This document shows, piece by piece, positions 43,599 to 54,183 of a stretch of DNA of 64,000 bases. Source of the DNA: Bolinopsis microptera (Eukaryota > Ctenophora > Tentaculata > Lobata > Bolinopsidae); assembly GCF_026151205.1 (NCBI RefSeq), contig NC_087078.1:5845675-5909674 (forward strand), given 5' to 3'. The first letter of the stretch is position 1. The number at the start of each line of letters is the position of its first letter. The notes below the pieces were generated by a model. The model did not search any database. It saw nothing but the letters and a program-made list of their open reading frames with translations, and was not told the origin of the DNA. Made by a program: the position numbers and the translations under genes.

Positions 43599-44099
43599 CA
43601 ATATTAAGCTGAATAGGTGAGCAGGTTTAAATAGACACGAACAGAAGGTTAGATAGAAAAGTGCTCAACACATTAGGTCAGGTTTCAAAATGAGGAAGTG
43701 ATCTGGGAGTCCTTTTCGAAACTTTCTTTAGTTAGAGCTGAGGAATAATCTGAAACTGTTTATCTTAGATTCCGTATCAACCCTGACAGCTTAGAATTCT
43801 AGACTTACACTTTACAGTTATGTAGTAGTAAACCCGCGATGGGGTGGCATGTGCCTCAATAAAAATATTACAATCATTTATTATTATATCAATGTATCAT
43901 TAAATATTTCAAAAATATCAATAACGTATGGTTGATCCTTCACACTTGGTAAAATATATAAAAATAAAGTTAATCTACACTAAAGAATAAATAATCTATA
44001 TTATATAAATCAACAATATTAACTCCCCATCTTCATGTAGTCATTTATCAAAGCGGTAGAAATCCAAGTAATTTTAGTACGCGGTGCGCAAGGAATTTT
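43599..44099. other. 3' flank of the transporter gene
   Basis: A candidate polyadenylation signal AATAAA lies at about 43858. The rest is AT-rich, with no gene. Confidence 0.5.
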
Positions 44100-46829
44100 G
44101 TTTTTTTTTTAATGTGTAGGCAAGATAAGCCTAAGTGTGGCAGTGAAAATTGAAAAAATAAGTTGCAGAATAAATTGCAGTGACTGACTGTCAAATGCAT
44201 TATCGCAGTTCATTTATTTGACTGCACAGTGCACTAACGTTTAGGATTCTTACAGCTGTTATATTTTGCTAATATTTTGTTTAAAAGTTGTAAAGGACAA
44301 AGTTCTTGTCCGTCCACGAAAGGTTTTCTAGGTCAAGTTTTTGTTTGTCCAGTAAGTAACGTACAATGTTGTCCTTGTATGAATTAATAAACTTATCTTG
44401 TAACTTAGGTACGTTGAAGGGAAGGATTTTGTTTATTTCGTTTATCGTGTTGTTATATAATCGTGGTCCTACGTTAGAGATGCTATAATCGGTGATCCGT
44501 AATCTGTTGAACTTAATTTCAAAATACTTTGGATTTCTCCTTTCCGTTTGTCTAAGCGGTGATTTTTCAAATATACTACAGATACTCGATGGTGCTACTC
44601 CCATATAAACCTTGTGCATCAAAGTTAGACAGCTTTTAGCAATGAGATTAGGAAGAGCCAAAATTCCTATTTTGTTGAAGATGGATTTTGTGTGAGATGG
44701 TAGTTTACGTTTTTCTTTGTCGTAAAAATAGTTATGATATTCTGAATCAGTGGCGCGAATAGCTTTCTTTTGAGCAGAGAATAAAGACTGAATGGAATTT
44801 AAAGATTTAGTACCCCAAACAGTAGCGCAGTAATACAGGTGAGATTGAATTAAACTATTGTATAGCATTTTTTGAGCTTTATTCGGAATGGAACTTTTAA
44901 GTTTCATCATTACGCCTGCATTTCTGGATATTTTAGTCTTTAACTGTTTAATGTGCTGGCTCCAGCTAAGTTTTGAGTCAATAATGACACCTAAAAATCG
45001 TTCATGTTCACTTTTCACTAGTCGCTGTCCTTCTATACTAATATTTATATCCTCTGGTAATCTGTTAGTGAATATCATGTATTTAGTTTTTCCCACATTA
45101 AGTTTAAGACCGTTGTTTTTAACCCATGTCTGTACAGTATTTAATACTCTGTTTGCACGCATGTTCAGTTCAGTGTACGTGTCGGCAGAAACGATGATGT
45201 TTGCATCATCAGCGAAGAAAATATAATGGGCTATATCGCTTACATTTGCAAGGTCGTTTATGTAAATAATGAACAATATAGGACCAAGAATGGACCCTTG
45301 AGGAACTCCATGTTCCAATCCCATTTTTTCTGAACTGCAACTGTTGACGTGAACATACTGTTTCCGGTTAGTTAGATAAGACTCAAACCAGGATAAGCTA
45401 AGGCCTCTTACACCATAGTGCTCCAGCTTATGTAGCAGTATCTCACTGTCTACTAGGTCAAACGCCTTGGAGAAGTCAAGAAGCAGTAATGCTGACACTT
45501 GCTTCCTTTCTAGAGCTTTATGTATGTTAAACTGAGCTTCAAGCAACGCATGTTCACAACTGTGACCCGATCTAAAACCAAATTGCGACGCATATAGAAT
45601 ATTACGTGATTTTAGGTGCTTTACTAAACGTGCATGCATTATTTTTTCGAATATCTTTGAGAAGCAGGACAAAAGTGAGATTGGTCTGTAGTTTGTAATT
45701 TCGCTGCGCGATCCTCCTTTATGGAGTGGGATAACCTTAGCAAGTTTGAGCTTTTCGGGGAATACTCCTTCGTGAAGGGAGTGTGAGATCAGGTGATTAA
45801 CTACTGGAGACAGCACATTGCAAACCTTTTTAAGAGGCTGTATATTCATATCTGAAGTCGATTTGTTCTTAAGATCATGTATGATTTCAGCAATTTCGGA
45901 GGGCGAGGAGTCCTCCAGCTCCATATCAAAATCACATCGACTTGATTGGGGAAGAGAATGTCCTACTGATCCTGCACCGCGAACCAGATTGTTTTCGCTC
46001 TTTAGGTTCTCAGCTATATTAGTAAAATAATCATTAAAACTGTCAGCTATATCTTGTGAGTCGGTTATAACTCTATTTTTATAGTTAATCTTACTTATTT
46101 TTATTTTTTCTTTTGATTTCTTGTTTAATATTTGATTAATCATTTGCCATTGTAATTTGCTATTGCTCGCATGCTTTTTAAAATATGATGCGTAATACTT
46201 CTTTTTCGCAATATCTACTTGTTTTTCAACAAACTTTTTCATATGCTTATAAGTTTTTTCATTTTTTTCAGTAGGCTCTTTAACAAAGGATTTATATAGT
46301 TGGTTCTTTCGATTGCATGCACATTGAAGCCAATCTAATATCCACGGTTTAGAGTTTTTTCTGTGGTTTGATTTTTTCTTTTTAACTGGAAAACACTCAT
46401 TATAGACTTCTTCATATTTAGTGTGAAAAGCTTCAAATTTTGTATTTGTCCCGTCAACGTTGCGTAAAAAATTCCAATCAATAGACGCTATTTTCTCCTC
46501 AAAACGAGCGATTTTCTCTTCATTTATTACTCGGTTTGATGATTCACAAGTTTCATTTTTCAATTTATTTCCTATTCTATTAGTGTCGAGAAGTATGCCG
46601 GTAAATGTGGCAAGGTGATCAGATAGCGATTCAGTTATAATGCCTGACTTTGTTATAGCATGGCATTGGTTTACGAAAATGTGATCAATAAGTGTAGCAC
46701 TGTGACAAGTAATACGAGTTGGTCGTGATATCGTTGGTGCGAATCCATACTCTGCAAAAATATCAACATATTTAGTAGTATGGTCATTTACGCCGTATTC
46801 TAATAGATTAATATTGGTTGATATGAGTT
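44100..46829 (-). mobile_element. LINE A, 5'-truncated, poly(A)-ended
   Basis: The 3' end is an A-run on the minus strand (T's at 44101-44110). The 5' end stops inside the endonuclease at about 46829. It differs from LINEs C and D, which end in TATTTGTTTTATT repeats. No target duplication was resolved. Confidence 0.8.
44281..46829 (-). CDS. LINE A endonuclease (end) and reverse transcriptase
   Basis: The frame is open from the truncation point. It starts in the C-terminal part of an APE-type endonuclease (NINLLEYG, then RPTRITCHSATLIDHIF and ESLSDHLATF), continues through a basic linker, then the RT: PLHKGGSRSEITNYRPISLL, QFGFRSGHSCEHALLEA, motif A LLLLDFSKAFDLVD, motif B HGVPQGSILGPILFIIYIND and motif C YIFFADDANIIVS. 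The tail has the usual LINE C-terminal region and no RNase H. About 850 codons have no stop, so the insertion is young. The longest ATG-initiated frame begins at 46563, but that ATG is internal and not the true start. The clade is CR1/Rex1-like by motif style; the exact clade is unsure. Confidence 0.85.
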
Positions 46830-48704
46830 ATATCACTACAAACTTTCGACCTAATATGACCGTTAGACACTGTCACTGCAAAGAGACACAAACATTGTCC
46901 ACTTTTAGCAGAACATCCCAGATTTCCTGCATGAAAGCGAAGGTGATAGGAAAAGACGGAGACTAAAAACACAAAGGACTGGAGAATAACAATCAGAGAG
47001 TCTTCTTCTCAACCTATCTGGGGACCATCCCCGTTCAATCCCTTTGTCATATTTTCAAGCAATTCTAGTTTATCCATATTCCATAAAAGTATAATACTTA
47101 CATAAATACATCTGAGTAACAAGATTTGAACTTTATTTAATTGTTTCAACCATGTAATAATGTGTTGAACTAAATTAGCGTAATTCCTTCAATTTATGTA
47201 ATTAATTTCTCATTCATAATACAAGTTTGATTGTGTGTTGTTTTACTGAGAAGGATGAGAATCATGATCAAACTGTGCATCATTATAAACGACGGTCGTT
47301 GCCTTTGCGAATTGAAAATGCTGTAAAGATGTAATTTATAGTTTGCTTAACTTTCAAATATTCACAATTCCAAATAACTTCTCTTGTAGAATGGAAATGA
47401 AAGGTACTGTTTAAAGTTTATTGTTATATAGAAATCTGAGTTTATGGTATTTAGTGTATGCTATTCAAGCTCTAGTCACGTAATAGTAACACAAACGGCA
47501 GGGCGTACCGTAAGGTAGAAATGAAACGAGTAAATTTAAATGGAGGAATAATTAAATAGCTAAGTAATATAAAGTGAAAGTCAGCAGATAAAAGCTCCTC
47601 AGTTCGCTCCAAACGATTGACGTGAATATAGATTACTCGACGTGTCTAATCACAAAAGATAGCCTACTGATTTAGAATTGTTTTTAAGTGAGCTGAATAA
47701 TGGGTATATTTTTTGACCTAAATGCTGCAGTATGGCAACTTTAAAAGTTTAGATTGGTTCTTTTAATCATTTATAAATATCAGTTTAAAAATATATAAAT
47801 CTGGTATCTGTTCACACTGTAAACCCGTCCTATAAAAATTACAAAAACACTCCTAAATTAAATATTAAAAACGTCTCAATAATGGAAATAGTCATAAAAT
47901 TTAGAAATTCACCAAATTCTTAGTATCTACCAAGAGAAAAATACCTACCCGAATTAATTTCTACCTGTAATACACAAAATATTAGGTTAAATACATAGGT
48001 GGTGGAGTCAGCACACATTTACCAAAATTTTAATAGAAGGAAACCTGTGGACCGATAACACTGAATTAAATTTGTTGAAGGGGATTGTTTTCAAATGACA
48101 GCTGCTTTATGTCCTAATCGCTTGAGGTCCATACTGAATCATTATAAGCATGTTGCAGCTTAAGAAGTGCCTTTTTCTGGCGACTTTTAGCAAGGCTAAT
48201 ATTGTAGGAGTAGTCAAAAAGCTTAAGTTTGGGTGCAATTTTGGTGGATCTTGATATAAAGTCATTAGATGGGAGTTGTAAAATGAGAGTGGTTTCCTTT
48301 TTTAAAGATAGCTGATAATGCTGTTGCAGTGATGTTGGGCACTTTAGTTTTAGTATTTTAAAAACTCAATGAAACAATAAATTCAATGAAACAAGAAATT
48401 TAATTTTAGCACATTTTACAGAATAAAAAGATGTAAAACAATTCATAAAATATAATGGCCATTTGGTGTACGACTTTTTGTCCTTGACTGCTAGTTTGGG
48501 TTTGGAGGGACAGGTAACTAAAGGGGCAAGGAATGCACGTGCCTGAAAGCTTTTGCACACACCGAAACGCTAGTTCAGTTAGGTTTTCAGAGACAAGGCT
48601 CATATTTGATATTAGGGCTGGAAGAAATTTGTTAGTAGACATTAGGGGTTCTTTTTATAGTTGTTACTATAGGTTGCAGTCTTTTTTTTTAATTTATTTT
48701 AAAG
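46830..48704. other. Intergenic with possible old LINE pieces
   Basis: AT-rich sequence. A minus-strand stretch at about 48115-48300 reads open with a coil-like end (SRQKKALLKLQHAYND then stop). Another at about 48406-48642 starts like a LINE endonuclease leader (LPALISNMSLVSENLTEL). Both are too short and unsupported to call. Confidence 0.35.
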
Positions 48705-48956
48705 AGAAGCTGAGCCAAGATAGCCCACGAGAGGATAGCATTGAGATGCTCTGCCTACCTCTGGGGTGTGGCAACCCTGGGGAAGGTTGCCGGTGAAATC
48801 AGAGTGATTGGTGGAGGATTGTGTAAGAAGTGAGTCAAAATGATACGCTTAAATGTGAGTCAAAATGATACGCTTAAATGCCAGCTGGGTTTGGAAAAGT
48901 AAAACGAGACGAGACAGCATATGAGATAATACTTTAAGTCACCCCGGTCTGATCCA
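48705..48956 (-). mobile_element. LINE 3'-end fragment
   Basis: A diverged relative of 960-1212 in the same orientation (shared GAGAGGATAGCAT, CTCTGCCTACCT-like and CAGCTGGGT-like words). It has no palindrome insertion. Confidence 0.55.
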
Positions 48957-48964
48957 TGGCTATA

Positions 48965-49356
48965 CTTAGATGTAAGAGTATTTCATGCTCAAGCTCCTTC
49001 CAATAAGGCTCTAGGATCTCCAACCACTATGTACAATAGCCACGAGAGACAGAAAAAGAATTTATACAATAAAAGGATTGTAGAAGTGGAACATGGGACG
49101 TTTACACCGATAGTCCTATCAACCACTGGGCCGGGGTATGGGAAGGGAAGCTAATAAATTCTTCAAGAAATTAGCGGAAAAACTTTCTAGGAAATCAGGC
49201 CAACGATATAGTGAGGCAATGACATTTATTAGGAAGAGAGTAAGATTTGACCTTTTGAGAACAACAGTCATAGCTCTTAGAGGAGAGAGAGGGTTAAAAA
49301 GTAGTAGTGCAGTAAAAATAGAAGAATTAGATATAAATTTGGAGCCAGTTCTTTAA
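48965..49356 (+). pseudogene. C-terminal fragment of the R2-like reverse transcriptase family
   Basis: With one frameshift near 49133 this reads LDVRVFHAQAP, then HERQKKNLYNKRIVEVEHGT, then GREANKFFKKLAEKL and RVRFDLLRTTVIALRGERG, ending with a stop at 49354-49356. It is the same family as the pseudogene 28234-31640, but a different copy that keeps the LDVRVFH block, which may be the endonuclease core. Only the last 130 residues or so remain. Confidence 0.7.
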
Positions 49357-50139
49357 ACTGGCTTACTTAAAGGGTGTTTATAAATTTTATGTAGTTCTCT
49401 ATTGCATTTATATTGAATTTTTATATAGGGTAATTGTTATATTATGTGTATATTGTTTGAAATTCGTCTATCCGAATCGGTCCGAATCGTCGCTATCAGC
49501 TCTAGAGCTCATTTCTTCGGTCTGTACTTTTAGCATTTTTATGCGGCTGTAGTGGCAGAATCTCGGTCATCTCTACGCGGAATCTGTGTCAAGTTGAGTT
49601 CCCAATTCGTATCTTGTTAAAATTTTAGCGAAAAGGATTCGGTAGTTTTCCATTTTTCATTAAACCAATTTTATAACTTAGTTATGTTGCAATATTGTAT
49701 TCGCGATGTGCTTTCACTTTCTATGAGATAACTATATGTATAACACCTGTGCGGTATTATCATTGTACTGTCCTATTTAGTGGCTTGATAATTGTGTAAG
49801 CCAGATTCAGGCTCTTGTAGACTCCCCGATCCCCTCTCTCTTTTGCACAAATGTAGTATTGTCAACTAGAATATATATTCCAATTTGGACGAGCACGAGT
49901 TTCAGTTTGAGTTTCAGTTAGATGTTTGTAATTTCGTCAATAGATTTGATTAATTTCGTTTTTACCCTTTACTGTAGTAGTAGTTATTGTCTGTACAAGC
50001 TCTTAAACGAAATGATCGCCTAATTAATCTTCGTCGTCCAGTTTAGTTGGCTGTCTCTGAAAAATCTTGGCGAGGTTACAATAAATAAAATGTAACTGTC
50101 CCATTAGTGACCAGGTGGGAGAGTGTCTGGAGATAATAA
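49357..50139. other. Intergenic, no gene seen
   Basis: AT-rich sequence leading into the octamer satellite. No coding frame or repeat was recognised. Confidence 0.5.
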
Positions 50140-51335
50140 CCCCGCTACCCCGCTACCCCGCTACTCCACTACCCCGCTACCCCGCTACCCCGCTACTCCA
50201 CTACCCCGCTACCCCGCTACCCCGCTACTCCACTACCCCGCTACCCCACTACCCTGCTACCCCGCTACCCCGCTACCCCCCGCTACCCCGCTACCCCGCT
50301 ACCCCCCCGCTACCCTGCTACCCCGCTACCCCGCTACTCCGCTACCCCGCTACTCCACTACCCCGCTACCCCGCTACCCCGCTACCCCGCTACCCCGCTA
50401 CCCCGCTACCCCGCTACCCCGCTACCCCGCTACCCCGCTACCCCTACCCCGCTACCCGCTACCCCCGCTACCCCCACCCGCTACCCCGCTACCCCGCTAC
50501 CCGCTACCCCCCCCTACCCCGCTACCCGTACCCCTACCCCTACCCCGCTACCCCCGCTACCCCCGCTACCGTACCCGCTACCCCGCTACCCGCTACCCCC
50601 GCTACCCCGCTACCCCGCACCCCCCCCCCCGCTACCCCGCTACCCCGCTACCCCGCTACCCCGCTACCCCGCTACCCGCTACCCGCTACCCGCTACCGCT
50701 ACCCCGCTACCCCCACCCGCTACCCCTACCCGCTACCCCGCTACCCCGCTACCCGCTACCCCCCGCTACCCCGCTACCCCGCTCCCCCCGCTACCCCGCT
50801 ACACCCGCTACCCCGCTACCCCCCGCTACCCCGCTACCCGCTACCCCTACCCGCTACCCCGCTACCCCACCGCTACCCGCTACCCCGCTACCCGCACCCC
50901 GCTACCCCGCTACCCCGCTACCCCTACCCGCTACCCCGCTACCCCGCTACCCCGCTACCCCGCTACCCCGCTACCCCGCTACCCCGCTACCCCGCTACCC
51001 CGCCACCCCCCCCCCCCGCTACCCCGCTACCCGCTACCCCGCTACCCCGCTACCCCGCTACCCCGCTACCCCGCTACCCCGCTACCCCGCTACCCCGCTA
51101 CCCCCGCTACCCCGCTACCCCCGCTACCCCGCTACCCCGCTAGCCCGCTACCCCGCTACCCCGCTACCCCGCTACCCCGCTACCCCGCTACCCCGCTACC
51201 CCGCTTCCCCGCTACCCCGCTACTCCACTACCCCGCTACCCCGCTACCCTCCGCTACTCCGCTACCCCGCTACCCCGCTACCCCCCCCCCCCCCCCTCTA
51301 CCCCGCTACCCCGCTACTCCGCTACCACGCTACCG
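50140..51335 (+). repeat. 1.2-kb CCCCGCTA satellite
   Basis: Octamers CCCCGCTA with frequent variants: CCCCGCTACT, lost bases (CCGCTACCCGCTA), and C runs at about 50626 and 51281-51296. The opposite strand is TAGCGGGG and could form G-quadruplexes. The two long plus-strand frames of Pro-Arg-Tyr/Pro-Ala-Thr type follow from an 8-bp unit without stops and are not genes. Confidence 0.95.
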
Positions 51336-51951
51336 GCATCGAGTCATTACTTTATATTTTGGAAGAATTAGAGCAAATTTCCAATAATGGGTTTATATCT
51401 CCGCTTCCCTAAAACTGGTACATGCACTTAAATTATATCCGGCTCTACTTTATTGATAACTCAATGCTGAGCTGGAGGAGGACGCACTCGATGCACGCCC
51501 TCCCAAACTCACCAAAACGTACCAAAACGTACGTACGTAATCCCAATACATATGCACACCATCGAGGATACTATGCAATTCAAAGCAGCTTTAACGAACT
51601 TTGTCAAGTCATTTCCGGACGAGCCTCCAGCTCCAGGATACACCCGTCGGAATGGAAACTCCTTGCTGAATTGGAGTGGTATAGTGATCGACTTCTTCGA
51701 TGGCCCTATAGAGGATTCTATGAAGCCCAACAAAGTAACAAAGTAAAGTAAGTAGTTATACTACTCGATTTGATTCGGAGTACTGGGTTACTGGGCGGCG
51801 CTCAGCCAGCAGCCTGCCAATGACCGCCTGTCAATGACAGCCTGTCATTCTGCCGTTTCTCTATATCATATACAGGATTAAACAGGATTAAACAGGATTA
51901 AACATAAAATTACCAGAGAGAACACTAACGGACTCGTCTTGGCTATACAAG
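51336..51951. other. Intergenic with small unproven frame
   Basis: A 64-codon plus-strand frame at 51552-51746 (with FKAALTNFVKSFPDEPPAPG) has a natural-looking composition but no support. CTGGGCGGCGCTCAGCC at about 51793 is shared with the palindrome at about 21190 and 22178. GATTAAACAG occurs three times at about 51875. Confidence 0.35.
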
Positions 51952-52096
51952 AATGAATAAATGAATAAATAAATAAGTAAAATTATCAAAACTGAATCAT
52001 TTAAAAATAGTAAAATTTAACCGTTTACAATTTCACGAAAATAAAAGAAGATCGTCTATAATAATTTAAGGTAATACAGTAAATAAAGTTCGAGTA

Positions 52097-53740
52097 CTAC
52101 ATCTGTTTGCGAGGGTTAAGGGACGTTTTAGGAGGATTACGTAGATTTGAGGAGTCTGTAAGGTACTTCCCGAACTCTTTTATATGGGGTGAGTTCATTA
52201 TTGCTCCATATTCTTTTAGCATCAACAGGCTTTTGAGGTTGTCAGAGAGGTTGGACCTGAGTTGATGGTAGTAGGGGCACTCAGTTAGGACGTGGTCTTC
52301 GGTTTCTAGAATAGGAGTTTCAAAGAAGGGGAGCTCCTCTAAAAAACGTATGACATCCGTTTCTGAGGAGCAGCAGAAGCGACACGTTTTAAGAGCTGTG
52401 TTGAGTTGATCTTTGGTGTAGCGACCTTTTTCTATCCTAAGATCGTGACTGCTAGATCGGAGTTTAGCAATATTGACCCTTTTAAGCCGGCAGGGGAGCT
52501 GTAGATAGGGTTCTTCGCCAAACTCGAATTTAACCGCTGTGTAGAAAGACATTTTGGGCTGGTTGAGGAGATCTCTCTTCCAATGGTCAACAAATGTCTC
52601 ATGTATGTACTCACAAGCGTCTAGGGTGGGTGATAACTGCGGCTTGGAGACTGTACTCATCTTGGCAATAGTTGACCACGCATCATACCAGGTTAGATTC
52701 AGTAGCTTTTGCTCTTGGAAGGTGTGCTGCAAAAGAGTGTTCACGTTACCTTCTACCGCCAGGGATGCCCGATGGAAGTAAGCTAAACATTGGGGAATGA
52801 CGGTAACTGTCCAGGGGGTTCTACCAGTGTCACCATAGCAGAAGTTGTTATTAGCTTTCTTGTGAACGCCTAGTATCCATTTGAGAATATTCAGATGAGT
52901 TGTTTCGAGCGGATCTTTAGCTGCAGATTTGGGCAGGCTAACTTCTTCTTTTTTCGACAGGATAGCCTTTACGATTTTTGTTGATGAGAGCCAGACGGGA
53001 CATGCATAGGTCGCTACAGGCTTTACTAGACTATCGATGAGTTTAAGCATCGTGCTGGTAGTGAGCGCTTTCGTGTTGATAATTCGCCTCATTGAGAAGA
53101 ATGAGCGTAGAGCTTTCTTCCTAAGTTCGTCGATAGCTTGCTTAAACGATCCATTCAGAGAGAATTGGATTCCGAGATAGCAGTATCTTTTTACTGGTAT
53201 AATGTCCAGGCTTCCTAGTTTAAAGCCATAAGAACATTTAAGTGTTCGTGAGCTTGTATTGAAGACCATCACACTGGTTTTGTCGATGTTCACTGATAAC
53301 TCCCATTTTTCTGCATAGTCGTGCAAGCAATTCAGCAACGATTGTAGGCTGAACGCGTCAAGTGCTAGGAGGACTAAGTCGTCAGCCCATAGGAGGTGGC
53401 TTACTTTGATGCCGTTTAAAATTGGGACATTCAACTCTTCGATTTGTTCCAGTCTGATGGAAAGCTCGTGGATATAAACTTTGAAGAGCTCAGGGGACAT
53501 CGGGTGCCCTTGTTCTGTGCCGATGGTAACGTCGATAGCAGCGGAGAGCTTTTGGATCAGCTTAACTCGGGTTGACGAGTTGTTATACATGTGGCTGATG
53601 CAAGTGAAGAAATTGCCTGAGAGACCCATGTTGCCCAGTTTGAACAGAAGTGCATCCCTGCATACACTGTCAAATGCCTTCCGATAATCGACGAAGCAGG
53701 CAAATAGTCGCTTCTTCTCTTTTTTGACATATTTCTCTAT
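52097..53740 (-). CDS. LINE B ORF2, second part: RT palm to zinc knuckle
   Basis: The frame runs open from the junction: IEKYVKKEKKRLFACFVDYR and KAFDSV (motif A), GTEQGHPMSPELFKVYI (motif B), HLLWADDLVLLALD (motif C), then a long C-terminal domain ending in a Cys/His knuckle (ETEDHVLTECPYYH). Joined to 57957-59897 it forms one RT in the same frame, so LINE B was intact when C inserted. The WADD box separates it from the FADD box of the C and D family. The first ATG, at 53629, is internal. Confidence 0.85.
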   Translation of the reverse strand: MEKYVKKEKKRLFACFVDYRKAFDSVCRDALLFKLGNMGLSGNFFTCISHMYNNSSTRVKLIQKLSAAIDVTIGTEQGHPMSPELFKVYIHELSIRLEQIEELNVPILNGIKVSHLLWADDLVLLALDAFSLQSLLNCLHDYAEKWELSVNIDKTSVMVFNTSSRTLKCSYGFKLGSLDIIPVKRYCYLGIQFSLNGSFKQAIDELRKKALRSFFSMRRIINTKALTTSTMLKLIDSLVKPVATYACPVWLSSTKIVKAILSKKEEVSLPKSAAKDPLETTHLNILKWILGVHKKANNNFCYGDTGRTPWTVTVIPQCLAYFHRASLAVEGNVNTLLQHTFQEQKLLNLTWYDAWSTIAKMSTVSKPQLSPTLDACEYIHETFVDHWKRDLLNQPKMSFYTAVKFEFGEEPYLQLPCRLKRVNIAKLRSSSHDLRIEKGRYTKDQLNTALKTCRFCCSSETDVIRFLEELPFFETPILETEDHVLTECPYYHQLRSNLSDNLKSLLMLKEYGAIMNSPHIKEFGKYLTDSSNLRNPPKTSLNPRKQM

Positions 53741-54183
53741 GAATAAAACAAATATTCAGAATAAAACAAATATTATATTCAAATCTCTTTATTCAACAAT
53801 ATTAAATCATTATAGAACCTAATTTGTGGCTTGATCGTTATGTTAGGGCTATTCTGTTAGCTGATGCTGACAGGCACTGCATGGGGCAGAGACTTAGGAC
53901 CATTACGCTGGAGGCTTACAATGACCCTTTTTGAACCCCATGGCAGTGCTAGTTTTATTATGGTACAAATTGTAAATCGAAGTTATGAAAACGATCAAGT
54001 CACTCCTGTTTTACACTATCAACAGCTACTTAAAACAACCTAGATTGTACAACTCATTTTGAAGATTAAACTGTTAAGTGATGAGTGATTGGGCTCATTA
54101 AACATTTTAGTAGCGGAGACTTGCGGATCAGCTTCTTGAGGTTCTAATAGTTCATTCAGACAAGAAGTTTTACTTTTTCAAAT

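Noticed and set aside
50115-51412. Two long Pro/Arg/Tyr/Ala/Thr repeat frames
   Set aside because: Both are readings of the same CCCCGCTA satellite and overlap in different frames; no unique coding sequence.
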